Assembly: GCA_963573315.1 (NCBI GenBank)
Contig: OY752140.1
Span: 1,426,001-1,490,000 of the forward strand
Length of the DNA: 64,000 bases
DNA from: Entomortierella parvispora
Taxonomy: Eukaryota; Mortierellomycota; Mortierellomycetes; Mortierellales; Mortierellaceae
Direction of reading: 5' to 3'
Positions 55,568 through 64,000 of this stretch are shown here, piece after piece (the first letter of the stretch is position 1; every line of letters starts with the position of its first letter). Both the position numbers and the translations under genes were made by a program. The notes under the pieces were generated by a model. The model saw nothing but the letters and a program-made list of their open reading frames with translations, was not told the origin of the DNA and did no database searches.

Positions 55568-58400
55568 TCAGTTTGAGGCATTGGTAGCCCGTCGCCATTC
55601 TCCAACTGCATCCCGTAGTCGACTCCGCTTTTCGTCATGCCCAACTATAGTCGGTGCCGGCAAAGGATTGGTGCGATAGTGCATGTGCATGGTCTGATGC
55701 ATCGTACCCGTACCTGCACTCACATTCACGGCGGCAGACTTTTGGGAATGAACCTTCATCATTGTGGGAAACGGGTAGACCTGACCATTCAGCGTCAAGG
55801 GAGAAGTCGGGGAGGGTGTTGACGCCTGTGAAGAAGAGTAATTGCTGGACCATCCTGACAAGGATGGGGTCGTTGATCGGACACTACTCAGTGTGGACTC
55901 TGAAGGATGAGAGGACGACATGATCGAAGGAGACGACGAATAGCGTTGAGGACTCTGATGGCGAAGTGGCTGCTGTTGAAGCGGTTGAGGTCGATTGCTC
56001 TCGGTTTGTTGGACTTGACTGGCAGACTTCTTGCGAAGGACTGAGTTGAGGAAAAAGTCATCGTCGCAGTTCTCGTCAATGATGTACGGTGAAGATGGAG
56101 GGTCTTCGACCGTCTTTGTCTGTGTTTCGATCTTCAGAGCCTCCTGTTTTCCTTGTGGCCCCTCTTCCTCCTTGTTTTCTTCTTCTTGCACCTCCTCCTC
56201 TTGGTATTCGACCTCAAAGTTGCACAAAGCAACCGTGGACACCGTCGAGACTTTCTTGCCTATTTCGGTTGCGATCGCGTTGTTTGCCTTCTTTATTCCT
56301 CTCGTTGTGACCTTGCCAGATGTGGATGAGCAAGAGGATTGCCGAGTCACTGTCACTGAACTGTCGGATTGAAGGTTCTTCAAATACTCGGGGTTCGTTG
56401 GGGCCGGCAGCTCAAGTTCCATGACCTCCACTGTTTCGACGTCCTTCTCATCTTCGTCTTCATCATCTTCCTCCTCTTCAACCTCATCCACTTCAGGCAG
56501 GGTCAGAGACTCCTGTGATCCTTTTGTGCAAGAAGGTGCCAAGATCGGGGAAGGGGCCCCGACTAGCTCTTCCAAGCTGCTGCTACTATCACAGAGAAGG
56601 CCTTCAGATTTGGTCAATGGACTCTGGCTACTCGTGCTTCCAGATCGGCTCGATCGTGTGGATGTGGGTGAGAGTCTCCCTCCTCCTTCCGTAGCATGAC
56701 CACCCAAAGTCGGTGAGAGGGAGGTGTGGAGAAATTTCGGGACCAGCTTGCCCAGGAACTTTGTCGATCGTTTCTTGCTCAACTTTGACGAAGTAGAAGA
56801 TATTTGGGTGTTGTGCGATTTGATGCTGCTGGTGTCCGAGTTGTCTTGGGTCGATGAAGCCAGGACAGTTTCACTAAAGCTAGTCTTGCGCACACCCATC
56901 TTGTGCAAGAAAGAGCCCTTTGTGGTAGTAGCAATTGACATGGTTGTTTTAGCGGCAGTGAAAGAGTTTGTAAGAGTGAGGTCGTCTTTGGTGGCGGAAG
57001 AAGCAGGATGGGGGACTGAGGATAATTCCTCGTCCTGGGCACTGGCTCCTTTTATAGGGTCCTGCTCTTTGGAGGGATCTGATACAGATTCATGCACAGT
57101 CTTCTTAACGGCCGCATTTGGAGGGTCAGGGGTTGCAGAGTTCGTGTGCCCCTTGGTCTCGTCCAAGGAACCGCTCGTTGGAACATCCTGCCTCGTTTCA
57201 TCTGCAACCGGGCCATCTATACCCGATCCCACTATGGGCGCTGCTGCATGATTAATCGCGATTCCCTAAAGAAGAGATGCAAGGGAGAAAGAGGTGTGGG
57301 GAGGGAGAGGGAACCATTAAGTATCAATACCCATTGCGTAAGACAACAATGTACGTCAGGGAGGGGGAAACGGGGCTTCAGGGTCAAGGATGTCAAACAA
57401 TCGCAGTTATGTGATTGTCCAGTCGAAACGCGTTTTCCTCAGGTACGCTAGAGCTGTCCCATGCCCTCACCTCTCCTACTGCAGCTTGCGCCTCGCCTAG
57501 ATCACCTTCTTGGGCATTCGCAGAGGAAGAAGAGGTCGTTGTTGTAGTAGTTGGGGATAAGGTTGATCCCGCGGCGGTCAGTTCCTCTTGTACTCCATCT
57601 TGATAAGGATCGTCGACCTCGCGGCGCAATATGGGCGATTCAAGATCAGTGTGTTGGCGTAGCACCGCCAAGATGCCGTAAACGAGGCTGCTCCCGCCGT
57701 TCTCGCTCTGATGCTTTCTATGACCCAGAGAATGTGGGTCGGCCGCGAGTTTACCATCACCAGCGCCACCACTCGTCAACGCTCTTGGTCGACTTGAGAG
57801 CGCAGAGAGCGGGGAGGAGGAGGCGCAGGTCAATGCTGAAGATAATGATGCCGACAAAGAGGTTGGTTCTGTCAGCGAGGTTGCACAAGACAAAGAGTGA
57901 TGAGCTCTGTTTGGATCGAGGAATGTGTCTGGACTGTGGTTCGAGTCTTCACTGTGAGTGCTACTGCTGTTGCTGTTGCTCTTGCCTTCATCTTCCACGG
58001 GACTTTGGACGAGGGGCATGGTCAGGCCTGATATTGTAGATGTCGTCGTCGTGGAAATGGACAGGGGTTCGGAGATCACAGGCGTGATCCCATGTTGAGG
58101 GCTCTCGTCTCCGGGCACGGTGTTGGACTTTGTGGACTGTCGCTTCTTTTGAGTGTATGAAGATCGTTGAATGTTGGCGAGGGCATCGAACGAGTTATGT
58201 TGGCTACGGTGATGATGAGACGATAATGAAGAAGAAGATCGAGGTCGATAACTCTCTTCCCCCTCAGCGAACGAAGTCGGGGGGTGCGTGCGCTCGAAGG
58301 CGTTGTTGGAGAGTCGTCTGGCTCTGCTGAGGATTGCTTCTGCAGCGTGAGAACATGGCGGAGTAAATGCTGTCGATGGTGCTGAGGTGGATGCCAACAT
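55568..58400 (-). CDS. large disordered protein of unknown function
   Basis: Two exons, 58400-57471 and 57265-55568, joined by a phase-0 intron with donor GAG|GTGAGG (about 205 nt); 875 residues. Almost the whole chain is low complexity (Ser, Thr, Gln, Glu). Islands that may be functional are LSNNAFERTHPP, a short hydrophobic LVYGILAVLRQH near residue 245, KKRSTKFLGKLVPKFLHTSL (basic, helix-forming), a run of Glu/Asp near 540, PYIIDENCDDDFFLNSVLRKK, and RSRLRDAVGEWRRATN at the end. The last two look conserved. No enzyme domain was found. A signalling or scaffold role is only a guess. The start is the first in-frame Met after a pyrimidine-rich leader; a Met further upstream cannot be excluded. 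Confidence 0.65.
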
Positions 58401-60838
58401 TGTGGTGATACAGAAGACGGGTGATTGGGAACACTTCGTGAGAGTTGCAGTCGTGGAGCTGGGGGATATTTTCCGGGGACTGCAGGGATGGTGAATGAGT
58501 GAGGAGGAGTGGAGTGGAATAAAGCAATGAAGAAGAAAAAGAGGAGGAAAGGAAAGGAAGGAACAAAGACAGAGGAAACAAAGAAAAAGAAATGAAAGGC
58601 CCAAGCCCATCCCGTCTCCGTCCATATGCGCGTTGGCCTCTTGCGCCCAAGCTCCTTGCCTTCTGAAATGCAATGGATGAATGCTGGCCCATGGTGGAAT
58701 GACAATGCACTTTTTGTTTTTCGTTGCATTTGCATCACTCTCATTAACATTCGTGGCACCACCTCCTTGTTTGCACTGCTGCTGGTTGCAACGGCCGTTC
58801 TTTATTGTTCGGCATATGCAATGGTGCAATTAGGTCCACGACTCTCTGCTCCGTCTCTTTTTGCGCGCGCTTTCTGCTCTGTCTCCTTTTTTTTCCCTTC
58901 TGCTTCTTTCAATTACCGGGACCTTTCCCTTCAAAGCTATGGTCATCACCTTCATCATCGCCATCATCATTAGCCGATCCTTCATCCTATTGTGAGGAAG
59001 TAAGAGACTCCCTCCGGATCAATTGCACAAGGGGTGAAAGGACAAAGGTCCCCACCCATCTTTGCTTGTTTACCCAAATAACAAAGGGTTCACAAACTGC
59101 GCGTCCTCTGAGCGCTATGACAACAGACTGAGTGCCCAAAGACTAAACAGCACATCAATCAAGGCGACAATCTGTCTTCTTGTGTTTGTACACATCGTGT
59201 GTTTAGTCCAAGAATAGCGTATACGAAAGAGAAAAGACAGGAGGGCTTTCCTTTTTCCTCTGCCCAGATCATCACGTCTCCCATCATCCCTCGGGATTTC
59301 CCTTGGCCTTGTCGATGCAGCCAAAGGCAGCCCGTCCCGGAGGCTTATTTCCGCCATTGCAGTTTTCTTGGCCTGTTGGCCAGTTCGAGCTGCATATCCT
59401 CTCAAACGCCAACAATAGGCGACAGAGATCGAAAAAAGGGACAACCAGCCCAGTGATCCTGCATCCTGCCAATGCTGCACTTTCTCTCTGTCCCATCTTG
59501 GAGGCTCAACAGTCGATTGGGTCATAATCAGAAGAGGCTATGCACATTCTTCACGTTTCTCTATCCCCTACCGCGTCCCAGAAATAGAACAGGTGCTTGA
59601 CTGCCTGTGTACACAAAAAAAACGGGCGCCCATCGATCGTGATCCAACCTTCTTGCCATGTGGAAGGGCCATGAGGGTGCGCTTGGACCAGGACATTCTC
59701 GTCCCGTGTGCTCAAGTTTTGACTAGCGTGTTTATACTTTTTCCATGGAACAATCCGCTGGTCAACGCCCTTGGTAAATGTCTTTACCAAGGGTGGGAAC
59801 TGCACGGTACTGTGCTATGCTATATTTCCTAGAAATATCTCGCTTGGAACAAAAAAAAAGAAAGAGAGCCAAGGCCAGATTCATACAAGTCATTCATTGT
59901 TCATAGACAAAAGACGAGACGAGACCGGAAGAGAACTCAAGGCTTTCTATAGGAGTAAACACTATGCCATATGCCAGCAGAGCGATATGGTGGTCCTGGG
60001 CTTTGAACAAGTGCCGTGCCTTTCAATTTGGTAGTTGCATGGTTGCAAGTCTCCACGCACAAAGGCAAGTCAGAACAGGACCCCCTGTTTGCCTTCAAAC
60101 CGAGGAGGGTGGGCGCCATGTAAACATCATACTGTATCGACCGCGGTGCTGGGCGCGTTCTTGTTCTTGTCTGCAAGAAAGAAGCTGTGAATAGGACTAT
60201 GAAACTATTTTGGGTCGAACCCTGCAGTCGGATCATCAAATGAGCGATCTTGCCTGCTGTCACTGAAGACGGTCTCAATAACGCCCAATGACCTTCCTGG
60301 CATGGCCATTGCAAAAGGATTCCTTCAGGGTTCAAGGACTTACCTTGTCACCTCTTGCCGTATTCAAGCTCCAAAGCACTCTCAGCATTCCCAAGCGCGA
60401 TTGCAGCTGAACAGGTAACCACCTGCCCAGCCCTTTTTTTAGGGTGCGTTTGGTCTGGCGGACGACTCTTGTGCTGAAGATGCATCTCCGAAAACGGCAG
60501 GACCCCGCCTGTCCTAGGTCCTGATCAGGAACGAGCAACATGGCGGGCACCGAAAACACAAACAGATCTTGAGACATTGCTGCAACCACCATGAGTGCCG
60601 GGAGGCACGCTTATTTTTGGTTTTCCACGTATGTACCTTGGTCGTGATAGATGAAGAGAGGAAAATAGACGAATCCTCGGTAAACGCCATCTTCATCTCG
60701 ATCGCGCGTATAAATACTGCCGGGCTATCCTTCAGTCAGGAACAATATCCCATTTTATTTGATCCTTTCGCTCCACTCTCGATCTTCTCTCCTCCTTTTC
60801 CCATTCCTTTTTCCCTCATACTCATTCCCTAGCCAGCA
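58401..60838. other. intergenic region
   Basis: 2.4 kb without a recognised gene, between the divergent disordered-protein gene and the CotH gene. Several frames are open but look non-coding. Confidence 0.55.
60709..60716 (+). promoter_or_regulatory. TATA box of the CotH gene
   Basis: TATAAATA, 123 bp before the start codon at 60839 and followed by a CT-rich initiator and leader region, in the expected arrangement for a strong, regulated fungal promoter. Confidence 0.6.
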
Positions 60839-62815
60839 ATGAAGGTCCTTCTTGGTCTGGCTGCTTTGGCTTCTGCCGCCTACGCCGATAGTAAGTCCAC
60901 CCTTCCTCCCATTCCCCCACGGATCAAGGATCATAACAAACACTACCTGTCCTTCGTCCCCTCAGAGCCTCCTTCCTAAGAACCACTTTCTACTTTTCTA
61001 GTCACGTTCAACGTGGTCGGATACCCTTCAACAAACACTGGTGCCTTTGGTGTCTCGATCGGTGGCAAGATCACGCCCCTGACTACCAATGAAACCATGT
61101 TTCCCGTCTGGTCCGGTGCCGTCCCAGGAACTACCAGCGCCGTAGAGTACTCTTATGTCGAACTCTCCTCGGCTACATCTGCCACCGCGGTCAAGACCGA
61201 GTCTTTTGTCCGAAAGCTCCAAGACCCCAAGGATACCAGCACGGGCAACGAGTTCTTTGAGCGACCAACGACCGTCTGGGATCTTCCCAAGGTCCCTTAT
61301 ACCTACTTGGCCACTGACTCTTCCAAATCCAAAGCCTTCAAGGAAAAGCAAATTGCTACCATCCATATCACGGCCCCAAAAGCACAGATGGATGAGATGA
61401 ACAAGAACACTGTAGGCAACGAAGAATACAAGGTCGATTTCCGGTTCATCAACTCAAACATCATTCACTCTCAGCGCAACATCACCTTCAAGATCTCGGG
61501 CAAGTCCTCAAGAGAGCATTCCAAACAGGCGTACAAGTTCAAGTTTGATACTAAAGGCGTGGAGGAAGGTGGAGCAGACCAGAGTTTCTTCCATCGACCC
61601 AACATCAAGCTTCGATCGATGGTCATGGATCCCACCATGATGCGAGAGAAGCTTTACATTGATATGTTGAACTCTGTGGGCGTCCCAACTCAACAGGGTG
61701 CTTGGGTTCGTCTGTTCGTGAACAATGAGCCTAGAGGTCTGTACCTGATGGTCGACGATATCAAGAAGTCTTTTCTGAAACACACCGTCCACGGTGGAAA
61801 CGACACGGTCGAGAGTGGAACATTGATGCAGATGAACGCTTATGAGGACAAGGGCCTGACTTACAAGGCCGATCTCGTCTACAAGGGTCCTCGCTCGGCC
61901 GATTACCCCAGAGATAATTATGTGGAGCAATATCTCGGCAAGAAGAGTACCTCGACCAAGGAGGAACCCATGAAGGAGATCATTGACTTAATGAAAGACT
62001 TGCAGGATTTTGACCCTCAGTCAACCCCCAACCCTGTCGAGTACATGGATTCGCGTCTCGACCTCGATGGTTTCCTTCGTAACATGGCCCTCGAGTACCT
62101 CGCTGGCGCCTTTGACAACTATTGGTTCTCGGCCTCCAACTACTTCATGTACAAGAACCCAACCTTGTCCGCCGCCGGCAAGTGGCAATGGCTTCCTACA
62201 GATTTCGATGGTACCTTTGGAAACGGCGCTCCTTCTTCGACCTTGGACAGCTATAAGAAGTGGAACGATGAGCTCAACACTGGAAAGGCTGACCACCCTC
62301 TTGTCGGCAAGCTCATCCTCAAGAATAAGGACATCAATGCCCGATTCGAGAATATCTTGAAGGAGATTGTCCAGACCGCGTTCAAACCAGAGGCGCTTTT
62401 GCCCAGGATCCAAGCTTACAACAAGATGCTGTCTTTGGATGCTCAGTGGGATTACTCTCTCAAGAGGGTCAGCCCTGGATTGGATAATGGCTACACCTTT
62501 GATGATTTCAACAAGAACTTGAATATCATGACAAAGGATATGAGCTATTCCCTCGAGGGTTGGGTCAAGGATATGGCCGCACTGGTCGCCAAAGAGCTCA
62601 ACTTCTCCATCCCTGCGGGCCTCCAGGACAGAGTGGCTCCTCCCTCAAAGAAGGGCAATGGAGCAGGCCATGACCAGGAAGATTCTGATGACAAGGAGGA
62701 AGGGTCCAAGGAGAGCAGAAAGGATAGCGGAAAGGACAACGCCGCTGGGACTCTTCAGGTCAACAACGCGATCCTTGCTGCTGCAGCACTGGCTGTCTTT
62801 GCGCTTTTGGTCTAG
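60839..62815 (+). CDS. secreted CotH kinase-like protein, GPI-anchored
   Basis: Exons 60839-60890 and 61002-62815 (621 residues). A 16-residue signal peptide (MKVLLGLAALASAAYA) precedes an N-terminal beta-rich domain. The CotH domain follows from about residue 115 to 490: KISGKSSREHSKQAYKFKFD, RSMVMDPTMMREKLYIDML, WVRLFVNNEPRGLYLMVDDI, LEYLAGAFDNYWFSASNYFM and WLPTDFDGTFG. These are the ATP- and metal-binding segments of the atypical spore-coat kinases. The C-terminus is acidic, Lys/Ser-rich and ends in AAAALAVFALLV, a probable GPI signal. In bacteria CotH phosphorylates spore-coat proteins. Fungal members are common in Mucoromycota, on spores and hyphae. The role of this one is unknown. Confidence 0.93.
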
Positions 62816-63043
62816 ATGGTCATCTCCTGCCATTCTTTCGTAATCAGTGATTCACCTTGAGAAAGAGTCGTCTCTGCATAAAAAAAAAAAAAACACAAAA
62901 ACATAACCTGCTAGCAAGAGATGCTCTTTTTTTTTTTTGGAAAAGATCACGACAAGTATTATTTTGAATATAGGGAATATAGGGTAACTAGAACTTCAAA
63001 GGTAAGAAGAGGGGGAAACACACTGGAGGAGGGTGAGGCTCGC

Positions 63044-64000
63044 TTACGCGCTCATTGTCGTCTCTGGTGCAGCAGTTGCAGACGTTGTGCTAGGGGAGAC
63101 CCGACCGTCGCGCGAGTAACGAAGAGCGGACTTTTGGGTCAAGACAGGGGCAACAACAGTCGAGGGAGATCCGACAGAGGCAGTTGCCGAGGTGGGCGAG
63201 GGGCTGTCCAAGAAGGTGGATTCACGCGTGTGATGATAGTGATCGTTAGACAGATCCGTGTCCAAAGGGGTCAAACCCGAGGCAGCATGATGGTACAGGT
63301 TGTTGTTGTTCAAGAAAGAAGAGGAAAAAGTAGACATTGTCGTCGTCGGCAGAGTGGGTGAAACAGAAGAGGGGATAGCAGTAACGTCCAAGAGCTGGAC
63401 CTTCAAATCCCTGTTTTCGAACTCGAGATTGTTGACATATTCGGACGCCTGAGCGTGTTGCATTCGCAGGGCCTGATACCGTGCCACAAGTTTCGGATGC
63501 TCGACTGACATGTCGTAACCCACGCTGTTGATCGAGGACGCCATGGAGGTGGTGGAGGGGTGACCGTGGGTGATGGTGCTAGCCACACTACCGCTGCCCA
63601 GACCATGAGCACTGGCAGTGTTGAAACTCTGGTTCGAGGTCGAGTTGGACACGGTGTCTCCATTTCCGTCGTTGCTGTTTTCGCTTTCTTGGTGGTCACT
63701 GTTGTTGTTGTTGTTGTTGCTGAGCATGATCTTGTCACCTCCGGCAATGGACGCTGCCGCGACTGCCGAGGCAGCCGCCGCTGTGACAATGGCAGTCTCT
63801 GACGCCTCCTGAACGCGTTGTTTCTCCAGTCGAACCAGATCCGCCTGCAGTTTTTCCAATTGCCCGACCAAGGCCTGGATTTTTTCATCCTTGCGGGCAT
63901 TTTCCTCCTTGAGTTCCTTCATTTGTACCGTCGTGATTTCCGATAGTTGATGAGAGTTGTTGTTGTTGTGACCCCCAGCGCTTCCAGAGATGGAGCTCCC
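63044..64000 (-). CDS. coiled-coil, Ser/Asn-rich protein (5' end outside window)
   Basis: The frame is open from the right edge to a stop at 63044-63046; about 318 C-terminal residues are visible. A coiled coil (ELKEENARKDEKIQALVGQL, then DLVRLEKQR) is followed by an Ala-rich helix, an Asn/Ser-rich linker with six Asn in a row, and a second heptad-like segment (HPKLVARYQALRMQHAQASE, then NNLEFENRDLK). The rest is Ser/Thr/Pro-rich and disordered to the end. No family was recognised; such layouts occur in polarity and cytoskeleton adaptors. The start and any N-terminal domain are not in the window. Confidence 0.7.
   Translation of the reverse strand, partial: GSSISGSAGGHNNNNSHQLSEITTVQMKELKEENARKDEKIQALVGQLEKLQADLVRLEKQRVQEASETAIVTAAAASAVAAASIAGGDKIMLSNNNNNNSDHQESENSNDGNGDTVSNSTSNQSFNTASAHGLGSGSVASTITHGHPSTTSMASSINSVGYDMSVEHPKLVARYQALRMQHAQASEYVNNLEFENRDLKVQLLDVTAIPSSVSPTLPTTTMSTFSSSFLNNNNLYHHAASGLTPLDTDLSNDHYHHTRESTFLDSPSPTSATASVGSPSTVVAPVLTQKSALRYSRDGRVSPSTTSATAAPETTMSA

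Noticed and set aside
1..64000. A biosynthetic or defence gene cluster
   Set aside because: Neighbouring genes have unrelated housekeeping or surface functions, separate promoters and mixed strands; only two local tandem duplications are present.

Overview
This is a 64 kb piece of nuclear DNA from a filamentous fungus. The evidence is spliceosomal introns of about 45-300 nt in most genes (GTAAGT/GTATGT donors, CTAAC/CTAAT-like branch sites, short pyrimidine tracts), CT-rich promoters, poly-A tracts, and a typical fungal gene complement (PdxT/Sno1-type glutaminase, Mrs2, GH17 glucanase, Cps1-like GT2). The secreted CotH-domain protein, a Crinkler relic, decayed leucine-rich-repeat arrays and the protein style point to Mucoromycota, most likely Mortierellomycotina; that placement is inference. 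No prokaryotic operon, CRISPR array, rRNA or convincing tRNA was seen.

Layout. 0.6-2.5 kb: a broken Crinkler gene (minus). 3.1-4.9 kb: secreted, probably GPI-anchored PLC-like phosphodiesterase. 6.6-10.5 kb: two tandem secreted proteins whose mature chain starts with His, candidate copper monooxygenases (LPMO-like). 11.1-15.7 kb: a mitochondrial DUF4460-type protein diverging from a large unknown helical protein. 16.0-18.1 kb: eS31 ribosomal protein fused to an unusual ubiquitin-like domain, then decayed LRR and other gene relics. 18.1-20.6 kb: CMGC-like protein kinase. 22.3-25.3 kb: type II membrane GH17 glucanase. 25.5-29.9 kb: DEAH helicase DHX37/Ecm16. 30.5-31.3 kb: PdxT/Sno1. 31.7-32.9 kb: proteasome beta3. 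33.4-38.4 kb: a 1474-residue Cas4/RecB-like nuclease plus UPF1-like helicase. 39.4 kb: small mitochondrial membrane protein. 40.0-42.4 kb: tetraspanin. 46.0-47.8 kb: processive GT2. 48.3-50.2 kb: Mrs2 Mg2+ channel. 50.3-51.2 kb: Ten1-like OB-fold protein. 51.8-55.5 kb: tandem GNAT acetyltransferases. 55.6-58.4 kb: a disordered protein. 60.8-62.8 kb: CotH kinase-like protein. 63.0 kb to the edge: a partial coiled-coil protein.

How the genes relate. There is no single pathway cluster. Most genes are housekeeping (ribosome biogenesis, translation, proteasome, vitamin B6, Mg2+ transport) mixed with cell-wall or secreted functions (PLC-like, LPMO-like, GH17, GT2, CotH, tetraspanin). Two families are local tandem duplications (LPMO-like and GNAT). 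Several neighbours are tightly convergent (71 and 74 bp between stops). The most unusual items are the nuclease-helicase fusion, the Ten1-like protein carrying a SUMO-binding-type insert inside its OB fold, the degenerate ubiquitin-like leader on eS31, and the His-first secreted pair.

Gene models were built by hand from the frames and splice signals. Exon boundaries were checked for phase arithmetic but not against transcripts.
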